Shown here piece after piece: positions 1 to 5,960 of a stretch of 6,697 nt of DNA. The notes below the pieces were generated by a model. The model saw only the letters and a list, made by a program, of their open reading frames with translations. It was not told the origin of the DNA and made no database searches. Both the position numbers and the translations under genes were made by a program. The DNA is from Betaproteobacteria bacterium HGW-Betaproteobacteria-2. Its GTDB lineage: Bacteria > Pseudomonadota > Gammaproteobacteria > Burkholderiales > Methylophilaceae. The stretch lies in assembly GCA_002842255.1 (NCBI GenBank), contig PHCM01000082.1, positions 1-6,697 on the forward strand, read 5' to 3'. Every line of letters starts with the position of its first letter. Position 1 is the stretch's first letter.

Positions 1-290
1 TTGTTCAGCGCGTTGATATGTTTTTGCTGAAAGCCCGGTGTATCGACGAAGAGATACTGGGTATCTTCAGTGGTATGTATCCCCAGCAGACGATGGCGCG
101 TAGTTTGCGCCTTGCGCGAGGTGATACTGAGCTTAAGGCCGAGAATGTGATTAAGCAGCGTGGATTTTCCGACATTCGGACGGCCGACGATGGCGATCGT
201 GCCGCAACGAAAGTCCCCTACAGTGTTATCTTGCACTGCATTCTGCTCGGCGTTTTGCTCAATTTTTTGCTCAATTTTTCTCTTGGACAT
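1..290 (-). CDS. era: GTPase Era, N-terminal part (gene runs off the left edge)
   Basis: Era is an essential GTPase that binds 16S rRNA near its 3' end and helps assemble the 30S subunit. Only the first 96 codons are in the window. Reading from the ATG at 290-288, the G1/P-loop GRPNVGKST lies at residues 36-44, the switch I segment [10 protein letters not shown] at 58-67, and the G3 motif DTPGF at 83-87; all three are typical of Era. The KH domain is outside the window. The start overlaps the end of rnc by 20 nt, and AAGG at 297-300 sits 6 nt upstream, supporting this ATG. The N-terminal tail before the G domain is longer than in E. coli Era and consists of four tetrads, [16 protein letters not shown] (residues 5-20). 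A GTG at residue 19 is a less likely alternative start. The rnc-era pair is a widely conserved operon. Confidence 0.96.
   Translation of the reverse strand, partial: MSKRKIEQKIEQNAEQNAVQDNTVGDFRCGTIAIVGRPNVGKSTLLNHILGLKLSITSRKAQTTRHRLLGIHTTEDTQYLFVDTPGFQQKHINALN
231..278. repeat. 12-nt tandem repeat at the rnc/era overlap
   Basis: On the plus strand TTGCTCAATTTT occurs twice in perfect tandem (255-266 and 267-278). On the minus strand each unit encodes Lys-Ile-Glu-Gln in the era frame. Two diverged units follow at 243-254 (NAEQ) and 231-242 (NAVQ). The rnc stop codon (TGA, 273-271) lies inside the first unit. Because 12 is a multiple of 3, changes in copy number would keep both frames intact. 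The repeat is seen directly; its origin by duplication is inferred. Confidence 0.85.
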
Positions 291-954
291 GCATGACCTT
301 TTTGTATGCGAGTTCGGCTGCCTGCTGTTCGGCAGCGCGGCGGCTTGAGCCTTCGCCGGATGTAGTGATTTTCAGCTTGCCGATATGGCATTCGACGCGG
401 AAAGTCTGGCAATGTGCCTCGCCTTCGGTGGCCACGAGCTTGTATTCCGGCAATTCCATCTTGCGCCCCTGCAGATACTCCTGCAACAGGGATTTCGGAT
501 CCTTGCCTATGGCTTTGGGGTCGAGTTTTTCGAGCAAGGGAGTGAACAAGCGAACCACCATCTGTTCTGCTGCTTCAAAGCCGCCGTCCAGATAAGCCGC
601 ACCGATGATAGCCTCAAGGGCATCGGCCAGCACAGAGGGACGGCGCCAGCCACCACTTTTAAGCTCCCCTTCACCCAAACGCAAATGATCACCCAGATTG
701 AGGCTGACAGCGAGCTCTCCAAGCGTAGGCTCCTTCACAAGTTGAGCCCGCATACGGCTCAAGTCACCTTCGCTCAGTTTTGAAAAACGTTGATACAGTT
801 GGTGTGCGATGATGAAGTTGAGCACGCCATCACCAAGGAATTCAAGACGTTCGTTATTCTGACTGCCGTGACTTCTGTGCGTCAGTGCCTGCTGCAACAA
901 AGACTGATTCTTGAATTGATAATCTATCAGTCGCTCTAGTCCATGGGCTTGCAT
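271..954 (-). CDS. rnc: Ribonuclease III
   Basis: This endonuclease cleaves double-stranded RNA; it processes the rRNA precursor and controls many mRNAs. The protein has 227 residues, the usual length. The catalytic domain is N-terminal, with the signature [10 protein letters not shown] at residues 34-43. By comparison with E. coli (E38, E41, D45, D114, E117) the metal and active-site residues are E35, E38, D42, D111 and E114. The second conserved block, [12 protein letters not shown], is at 62-73. The double-stranded RNA-binding domain starts near [14 protein letters not shown] (151-164) and ends with the [14 protein letters not shown] block at 200-213. The residue after catalytic D42 is Gly, where Ser is common. 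The gene starts 24 nt after the DUF4845 stop, with AAGG at 959-962, 4 nt from the ATG. Its end overlaps era by 20 nt, so the two are probably translated in a coupled way. Confidence 0.98.
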   Translation of the reverse strand: MQAHGLERLIDYQFKNQSLLQQALTHRSHGSQNNERLEFLGDGVLNFIIAHQLYQRFSKLSEGDLSRMRAQLVKEPTLGELAVSLNLGDHLRLGEGELKSGGWRRPSVLADALEAIIGAAYLDGGFEAAEQMVVRLFTPLLEKLDPKAIGKDPKSLLQEYLQGRKMELPEYKLVATEGEAHCQTFRVECHIGKLKITTSGEGSSRRAAEQQAAELAYKKVMHVQEKN

Positions 955-978
955 CAGGCCTTGCTCATCCCTTGCCGA

Positions 979-1335
979 TTATTCATCCGTGGCAGCATAG
1001 AAATCGATCAAGGCACTGACATTACCCATCAGCGGGACAACCACCTGATATTCGGCAATCACCACCGGGCCCAGGTCGGACTGCGTAATGATCAACTCCT
1101 TGGCCGTGATGCTATCGATATCATCGATTGCAGCAGTCTTGTTGAAGGACTCATAAATATCCTTGGTAGTCATTTCCTTGAATTCAGGCTGTTTGGCGAT
1201 ATTGTTCAGCGCCTTCTTCACCGACATGAACTCCAGATACGCAGGCACCATTTTCATGCCGATGACAGCCACAAAAACAATGCCAGCTATCATTAACACC
1301 AGACCGATGAACGTCATTCCACGCTGTTTTTGCAT
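979..1335 (-). CDS. DUF4845 single-span membrane protein
   Basis: This is a 118-residue protein of unknown function. Its position between lepB and rnc and its N-terminus match the DUF4845 family of beta- and gammaproteobacteria (recognised from memory). The sequence begins MQKQRGMTFIGLVLM and has one hydrophobic segment at about residues 8-30. The remainder, from about residue 31, is a small soluble domain that contains KKALNNIA at 40-47 and would be periplasmic if the basic N-terminus stays inside. The N-terminus resembles a type IV prepilin (basic residues, Gly, then Met-Thr-Phe-Ile), but position +5 after the Gly is Gly instead of Glu. There are no cysteines and no evident catalytic motif. 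The ATG follows the lepB stop by 9 nt. A strong GGGGGAG at 1338-1344 precedes it and directly follows the lepB TAA. Co-transcription with lepB and rnc is very likely; the role is not known. Confidence 0.88.
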   Translation of the reverse strand: MQKQRGMTFIGLVLMIAGIVFVAVIGMKMVPAYLEFMSVKKALNNIAKQPEFKEMTTKDIYESFNKTAAIDDIDSITAKELIITQSDLGPVVIAEYQVVVPLMGNVSALIDFYAATDE

Positions 1336-1337
1336 AA

Positions 1338-1344
1338 CTCCCCC
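1338..1344 (-). promoter_or_regulatory. Ribosome binding site of the DUF4845 gene
   Basis: GGGGGAG stands 2 nt before the ATG and directly after the TAA of lepB, giving TAAGGGGGAGTTATG on the minus strand. The stop of lepB and the initiation site of the next gene therefore form one unit. This suggests that ribosomes finishing lepB start the next gene directly. Confidence 0.7.
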
Positions 1345-2088
1345 TTAATGAATAGTGCTGCCGATACGGCCAAAATCATCGAAATTCCACCAGATCATGA
1401 ATGCCTTGCCAACAAGGTTATCATCCGGCACAAAACCCCAGGAACGACTGTCCTTGCTGTTATCGCGATTATCACCCATGGCAAAATAATGTCCAGCCGG
1501 GACTTCCGTCTCGCCATCGATACTGATGCTATCTTCATCAATCAACACTGCATGGCTAACTTCATCGAGACGCTCAGTATAGAGCTTGGTTTTGGCCATA
1601 CTCAGCCCGGAAACTACGTACTGATAATCTCCCACCAGTTCCATATCCACCGGCTCACCATTCACAAAAAGCTGTTTGCTGCGATACGCGATCTTGTCGC
1701 CCGGAACACCCACTATGCGCTTGATGTAATCGATGGAGGGATCGGGCGGAAAGTGAAACACGACGACATCGCCACGCTCGGGCTTGTTGAGCTCAACAAA
1801 GGTATTGTTGAGAATGGGCACGCGCAATCCGTAGGTAAATTTATTCACCAGGATGAAATCACCTGCCAACAGGGTCGGCATCATGGAACCAGAGGGAATC
1901 TTGAAAGGTTCTACGATGAAAGAGCGTATCAGGAAAACCGCCAGAATCACCGGAAAAAAACTCTTGGAATACTCGACGATGACAGGCTCCGCGCTGTCGG
2001 CCGCCCGTTTCTTGCGCCAGAACAGACTGTCCAGCAGCCAGATCAGCCCCGTGACCGCCAATATCACCAACATGAACAATGCAAACAT
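1345..2088 (-). CDS. lepB: Signal peptidase I
   Basis: This inner-membrane serine protease (family S26) removes signal peptides from exported proteins on the periplasmic side. The 247-residue protein has two membrane segments at about residues 2-19 and 43-59 with a basic stretch (WRKKR, 24-28) between them. Box B, IPSGSMMPTL (64-73), carries the nucleophile S68. Box D, YIKRIVGVPGD (121-131), carries the general base K123. Box E, GDNRDNSKDSRSWGFVP (205-221), is complete. It is shorter than the 324-residue E. coli enzyme, which is common outside the enterics. The ATG at 2088-2086 lies 24 nt after the lepA stop, with AGGG about 6 nt upstream. Its substrates should include MucD and MucB, encoded upstream. 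The lepA-lepB pair is conserved in many bacteria. Confidence 0.98.
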   Translation of the reverse strand: MFALFMLVILAVTGLIWLLDSLFWRKKRAADSAEPVIVEYSKSFFPVILAVFLIRSFIVEPFKIPSGSMMPTLLAGDFILVNKFTYGLRVPILNNTFVELNKPERGDVVVFHFPPDPSIDYIKRIVGVPGDKIAYRSKQLFVNGEPVDMELVGDYQYVVSGLSMAKTKLYTERLDEVSHAVLIDEDSISIDGETEVPAGHYFAMGDNRDNSKDSRSWGFVPDDNLVGKAFMIWWNFDDFGRIGSTIH

Positions 2089-2099
2089 TTTTAGCCCTG

Positions 2100-2123
2100 T
2101 CTATTTATTAATCTATTTATCTT
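2100..2123. repeat. 12-nt tandem duplication across the lepA stop
   Basis: The nine-base string TCTATTTAT occurs at 2100-2108 and again at 2112-2120, with a 12-nt period. On the minus strand this gives GAT AAA TAG ATT AAT AAA TAG, so a second in-frame TAG (2103-2101) follows the true lepA stop (2115-2113) after three codons. It lies in the 24-nt lepA-lepB gap. The repeat is short and could be chance, but the period and the copied stop codon point to a local duplication. Confidence 0.6.
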
Positions 2124-3906
2124 CGACCTGCAGAATCGCAAGGAAGGCTTCCTGCGGTATTTCCACATTACCGACCTGTTTCATGCGCTTCTTGCCTTCC
2201 TTCTGTTTCTCCAGCAGTTTCTTCTTGCGCGTGATATCGCCGCCATAGCACTTGGCCAACACGTTCTTGCGCATGGCCTTCACCGTTTCGCGCGAAATGA
2301 TGTTGGCGCCAATGGCCGCCTGCACGGCGACATCGAACATCTGGCGCGGGATCAGCTCGCGCATCTTGGCGCATAACTGGCGGCCACGATAAACGCTGTT
2401 GGCACGGTGCACAATCAGCGACAAGGCATCGACCCGCTCGCCGTTGACCATGATATCCAGCTTCACCAAATCGGCGGCGCGAAATTCGAGGAACTCATAA
2501 TCCATGGAAGCGTAACCGCGCGAAACGGACTTCAGTTTATCAAAGAAATCGAGTACCACTTCGTTCAACGGCAGTTCGTAAGTCAGCATGACCTGGCGGC
2601 CCATGTACTGCATGTTGCGCTGTATGCCGCGCTTGCCGGTGCACAAGGTCATCACCGGGCCGACGTAATCCTGCGGCATCAGCAGGTTCACTTTGATGAT
2701 GGGTTCGCGAATCTCCTCAATACGCGAAGGCTCGGGCAGACGTGACGGGTTCTCGATCTGGACCACTTCACCGGATTTGAGCAGCAGCTCGTATACCACG
2801 GTCGGTGCCGTAGTAATCAGATCCATGTCGTATTCGCGTTCGAGCCGCTCCTGCACGATTTCCATGTGCAAAAGGCCGAGGAAACCACAGCGGAAACCAA
2901 AGCCCAGGGCGGTCGAGTTTTCCGGCTCGAATTGCAGGGAGGCGTCATTCAGACGCAGCTTTTCGAGCGCGGTACGCAATGCTTCAAACTGGTTGGACTC
3001 CACCGGATAGAGCCCGGCAAACACCTGCGGCTGCACTTCCTTGAAGCCCGGCAGGGGTTCGGCCGCCTGACGACCATCCAGCGTCACGGTATCGCCCACC
3101 TTGGCGGCTGTCAGTTCCTTGATGCCGGCGATAACAAAACCGACCTCACCAGCAGAAAGCGAACCACGCGACAGAGCCTTGGGGGTGAACACCCCGACCT
3201 GCTCGCAAAGATGCACTGCCCTGGTTGCCATCATGCGGATCTTGTCCTTGGGACGCAGCACGCCGTCGACGACGCGCACCAGCATGATGACACCGACATA
3301 GTTGTCAAACCAGGAATCGATGATCAGCGCTTTCAGCGGTGCTTCCGGATCGCCCTTTGGCGGCGGGATCTTGGCAACAACTGCTTCCAGCACATCCTCC
3401 ACGCCTTCGCCGGTCTTCGCCGAGCAACGCACGGCATCCCTGGCGTCGATGCCGATGACATCCTCGATTTCCTGGATGACCCGATCAGGGTCGGCCGAAG
3501 GCAGGTCGATCTTGTTCAGCACGGCGGCAACCTCGACCCCGAGATCAATCGCCGTATAGCAGTTGGCCACGCTCTGCGCTTCTACGCCCTGGGAAGCATC
3601 CACGACCAGCAGCGCGCCCTCGCAGGCAGAAAGCGAACGACTGACTTCATAGGAGAAGTCGACGTGCCCCGGTGTGTCGATCAGGTTCAACTGATATAGC
3701 TGACCGTCACGCGCCTTGTACTGTAGCGAAGCCGTTTGTGCCTTGATGGTAATACCGCGTTCGCGCTCAATATCCATGGAATCCAGCACCTGCGCTTCCA
3801 TTTCACGGTCAGACAAGCCGCCGCACATCTGGATGATGCGGTCAGCCAGCGTAGACTTGCCATGGTCGATATGGGCGATGATGGAAAAATTGCGGATGTT
3901 TTTCAT
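2113..3906 (-). CDS. lepA: Elongation factor 4 (LepA)
   Basis: LepA/EF4 is a translational GTPase of the EF-G type. It acts on ribosomes, with proposed roles in back-translocation, stress translation and initiation or 30S biogenesis. The protein has 597 residues against 599 in E. coli. G1 is AHIDHGKST (11-19), the switch I/G2 block is RGITIKAQT (50-58), and G3 is DTPGH (77-81) with the catalytic His at 81. G4 is NKID (131-134) and G5 is SAK (162-164). The C-terminal domain special to EF4 is present: [20 protein letters not shown], then [16 protein letters not shown] near the end. The start [16 protein letters not shown] matches the family exactly. Even so, no Shine-Dalgarno sequence is visible in the 19 nt before the ATG. 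It begins 36 nt after the hairpin that follows mucD and appears to be the first gene of the lepA-lepB-DUF4845-rnc-era group. Confidence 0.99.
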   Translation of the reverse strand: MKNIRNFSIIAHIDHGKSTLADRIIQMCGGLSDREMEAQVLDSMDIERERGITIKAQTASLQYKARDGQLYQLNLIDTPGHVDFSYEVSRSLSACEGALLVVDASQGVEAQSVANCYTAIDLGVEVAAVLNKIDLPSADPDRVIQEIEDVIGIDARDAVRCSAKTGEGVEDVLEAVVAKIPPPKGDPEAPLKALIIDSWFDNYVGVIMLVRVVDGVLRPKDKIRMMATRAVHLCEQVGVFTPKALSRGSLSAGEVGFVIAGIKELTAAKVGDTVTLDGRQAAEPLPGFKEVQPQVFAGLYPVESNQFEALRTALEKLRLNDASLQFEPENSTALGFGFRCGFLGLLHMEIVQERLEREYDMDLITTAPTVVYELLLKSGEVVQIENPSRLPEPSRIEEIREPIIKVNLLMPQDYVGPVMTLCTGKRGIQRNMQYMGRQVMLTYELPLNEVVLDFFDKLKSVSRGYASMDYEFLEFRAADLVKLDIMVNGERVDALSLIVHRANSVYRGRQLCAKMRELIPRQMFDVAVQAAIGANIISRETVKAMRKNVLAKCYGGDITRKKKLLEKQKEGKKRMKQVGNVEIPQEAFLAILQVEDK

Positions 3907-4031
3907 AAAGTGCTGACGCTAAGGATACCGATATAAAACCAACAAGAAGGGCGCCTGAGCGCCCTTCTTGTCAATTGGCCATTTGAATGCCCTGATTTTA
4001 CAGCATTCGCATCACTAACGCACCATGCATG
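3907..4031 (-). other. Intergenic region between mucD and lepA
   Basis: This 125-nt stretch is the only sizeable non-coding space in the window. It contains the 13-bp hairpin at 3942-3971 and no gene. I searched it for a lepA promoter on the minus strand. TTGACA occurs at 3974-3969 but has no -10 box at 16-19 nt. TAAAAT at 4000-3995 has no convincing -35 box. The promoter of lepA is therefore unresolved: it may be a weak or non-sigma70 type, or lepA may depend on readthrough from mucD or on promoters inside mucD. Confidence 0.6.
3936..3972 (-). terminator. Rho-independent terminator after mucD
   Basis: The arms 3942-3954 and 3959-3971 are perfect inverted repeats of 13 bp (ACAAGAAGGGCGC / GCGCCCTTCTTGT) around a 4-nt loop. 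Read on the minus strand the hairpin is followed by TTGGTTTTATAT, a T-rich though interrupted tail. In RNA the base of the stem could extend through G-U pairs and two A-U pairs. The plus-strand side has no T-run, so the orientation fits the end of the mucB-rseC-mucD message, 60 nt after the mucD stop. It could also act as an attenuator or as a 5' mRNA structure for lepA. Confidence 0.8.
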
Positions 4032-5465
4032 CTACTTCGCAGCCCCTATCTTGACTGGCACATAGAGCGTATTTCCGTCACGCAGAACCAGCAGGGCAAC
4101 CGTCTTGCCTGCAGGGATTGCAGCCAGTTGCTGATCAAACTGTTCCAGGCTCTGCACCTCGCTATTGTTCAGACCGAGGATGACATCGCCACGACGGATA
4201 CCGGCCTGCGCGGCAGGCGCCTGCGATTCGACTACCAGCAAGCCGTTGCTGCCGTTGATCTTCTTCTTTTGCTGCGGTGTCAGGTCGCGCAATATCAGGC
4301 CGAGACGGTTGGCTTCGGTCTTGGCTGGGGCCTTTGAGCTCACCACGACTTCATCCTTCTCGGTGGGCATTTCACCCAGCGTAATGCTCAGGTTGCGGGT
4401 ATTGCCCTTGCGCAGGATTTCCACCGGCACCTGCTTGCCCGGTTTGGTTGCACCAACGACCCGAGGCAAGTCGGAAGAAGTCTCGATCGGCTTGTTGTCG
4501 AACTTGAGAATCACATCACCGGGCTCAAGACCGCCTTTCTCGGCAGGACTGCCCTTCTCCACATTGGAAACCAGCGCACCGTTGGTACTTTTCATGCCAA
4601 ACGATTCTGCCAGCTCCTTGCTGATTTCCTGGATGCCGATACCGAGCCAGCCACGCGAGACTTTGCCGCTCGCTCGCAATTGATCCGAGATTTCCATGGC
4701 GACGTCGATAGGAATCGCGAAGGACAGACCCATGTAACCGCCGGTGCGGCTGTAGATCTGGGAATTGATGCCGACCACTTCACCCTTGAGATTGAACAGC
4801 GGGCCACCCGAGTTTCCCGGATTGATCGCCACGTCGGTCTGAATGAAAGGCACGAAGTTCTCCTGCGGCAACGCACGCCCCTTGGCGCTGACAACACCTG
4901 CCGTCAGCGTGCTTTCCAGCCCGAAAGGCGAACCGATCGCCACCACCCATTCGCCGACCTTGAGTTGCTCCGGATTGCCTATGGTGACCTTGGGCAGGCC
5001 GTTGGCTTCGATCTTGAGCAGCGCGACATCCGTGCGCGCATCGGCGCCAATGATCTTGGCGGAAAATTCACGCTTGTCATTGAGCTTGACCACCACCTCG
5101 GAAGCATCGCGGATGACGTGCGCATTGGTCATGATGTAGCCGTCGCTGCTGATAATGAAACCGGAGCCCAGTGACTGCGACTTGTATTCCTGCTGCGGGC
5201 CACCGCCCCCTCCCGGCACGCCGGGCATGGGAATACCAAAGCGGCGGAACAATTCGGCCAGAGCCTCATCATTCGGCATGCCGGCAAAAGGAGAACCACC
5301 GCCCTGCACCACCTGCGTAATGCTGATGTTGACGACAGCCGGCCCCTGCTTCTCAGCCAGTTGCGTAAAATCAGGAAGCTGGTAAGCCTGGGCATTCCCG
5401 GCAACGGCCAGATTACCCATCATGACCAGACACAGTGCAGAAATCGCAATCACTTTCTTGATCAT
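4032..5465 (-). CDS. mucD: Periplasmic serine endoprotease MucD (DegP/HtrA family)
   Basis: HtrA-type proteases degrade or refold damaged proteins in the periplasm. The 477-residue protein begins with a Sec signal peptide (MIKK, a hydrophobic core to about residue 22, probable cleavage after AQA at 27). The chymotrypsin-like domain has the triad H116 (TNAHV), D146 (RTDVALLKI) and S219 (NPGNSGGPL). A Pro/Gly-rich loop (about residues 77-92, with five consecutive Gly) precedes the core. PDZ1 spans roughly 272-364 (RGWLGIGIQ onward) and PDZ2 roughly 385-473 (AGIRRGDVILGLN), joined by a charged linker. The only cysteine is in the signal peptide. The ATG directly follows the rseC stop (TAGATG), with GAGGTG 5 nt upstream. 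Context with mucB and rseC favours mucD over degP/degQ as the name. In related bacteria this operon is under sigma-E control and MucD limits envelope stress; that is inferred here. Confidence 0.97.
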   Translation of the reverse strand: MIKKVIAISALCLVMMGNLAVAGNAQAYQLPDFTQLAEKQGPAVVNISITQVVQGGGSPFAGMPNDEALAELFRRFGIPMPGVPGGGGGPQQEYKSQSLGSGFIISSDGYIMTNAHVIRDASEVVVKLNDKREFSAKIIGADARTDVALLKIEANGLPKVTIGNPEQLKVGEWVVAIGSPFGLESTLTAGVVSAKGRALPQENFVPFIQTDVAINPGNSGGPLFNLKGEVVGINSQIYSRTGGYMGLSFAIPIDVAMEISDQLRASGKVSRGWLGIGIQEISKELAESFGMKSTNGALVSNVEKGSPAEKGGLEPGDVILKFDNKPIETSSDLPRVVGATKPGKQVPVEILRKGNTRNLSITLGEMPTEKDEVVVSSKAPAKTEANRLGLILRDLTPQQKKKINGSNGLLVVESQAPAAQAGIRRGDVILGLNNSEVQSLEQFDQQLAAIPAGKTVALLVLRDGNTLYVPVKIGAAK

Positions 5466-5951
5466 CTATTCACCTCGTTCACACGTTAAATTCACTACAG
5501 CTTGATTATCTGTCCGCAGGATGACCGGTTGATGGCTCGGATTCCAGCTTTGACCTACCGCATGGCCCTTCAGCCAGAGCAGACTGAGCACGAGGCCGAC
5601 AGCGGCACCGATGACAGCATAAGTATCCTTCTGAATTGCACTCGCGCCTGCGGGCAGAAAAGCCATGGCGAGCAATGCACCGACCAGCAGAGCCAGCAGA
5701 GGCATGCCGTAAATCTTCATGGAACCCTTGAGCAAGGCTTGCTCATCAACACCGACGATGACCATATCTCCGACTTTGGCGCCTATGCTGTTGGTGGCCC
5801 TGAACTCACTCTTGTGGTTGAACAGCTTGCCCCATAGCGAAATACCGCAGCCCCTGGATTTGCCGCAGAGACCGCAAGGCTTCTTGCGTATGATCTCCAG
5901 CATGGCGTCATCCCCGCTTACGCTGACGACAATTGCGTGTTCTTCAATCAT
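5466..5951 (-). CDS. rseC: RseC/MucC family inner-membrane protein
   Basis: RseC (MucC in pseudomonads) is a small inner-membrane protein that modulates the sigma-E response; in E. coli it is also linked to the Rsx system that keeps SoxR reduced. The protein has 161 residues. The N-terminal domain carries the family's cysteine cluster, CGLCGKSRGC (C26, C29, C35), within a stretch resembling a metal or redox site. Two membrane segments follow at about residues 80-99 and 111-127, with a short polar C-terminal tail. The start MIEEHAIVVSV resembles other RseC proteins (E. coli MIKEWATVVSW). The ATG is 9 nt after the mucB stop and has no clear Shine-Dalgarno sequence, so it is probably translated by coupling to mucB. 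Its end abuts mucD. The biochemical role of the cysteines is not established from the sequence. Confidence 0.93.
   Translation of the reverse strand: MIEEHAIVVSVSGDDAMLEIIRKKPCGLCGKSRGCGISLWGKLFNHKSEFRATNSIGAKVGDMVIVGVDEQALLKGSMKIYGMPLLALLVGALLAMAFLPAGASAIQKDTYAVIGAAVGLVLSLLWLKGHAVGQSWNPSHQPVILRTDNQAVVNLTCERGE
5471..5476 (-). promoter_or_regulatory. Ribosome binding site of mucD inside the rseC end
   Basis: GAGGTG lies 5 nt before the mucD ATG and is part of the last rseC codons (Arg-Gly-Glu, then TAG). The stop of rseC is followed at once by the mucD start, so termination and initiation are expected to be coupled. The site supports the chosen mucD start. Confidence 0.75.
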
Positions 5952-5960
5952 GGGAAAGTT

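Noticed and set aside
1330..2094. A 254-codon open frame on the plus strand covering all of lepB
   Set aside because: It mirrors the real lepB frame, its translation looks like no known protein, and lepB on the other strand has every catalytic box. It is a shadow of codon bias.
2866..3699. A 277-codon open frame on the plus strand inside lepA
   Set aside because: lepA is complete and unmistakable on the minus strand. The plus frame is rich in His, Arg and Gln in the pattern of antisense translation and has no domain I recognise.
3969..3974. Perfect TTGACA (-35 consensus) on the minus strand before lepA
   Set aside because: It overlaps the hairpin arm, and at 16-19 nt spacing only GC-rich or CCCTTC-type hexamers follow, so no -10 box goes with it.
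5194..5240. G/C-rich run in mucD (five Gly codons) as a frameshift or slippage site
   Set aside because: The reading frame is intact on both sides, and Pro/Gly-rich loops at this place are normal in MucD-type proteases.
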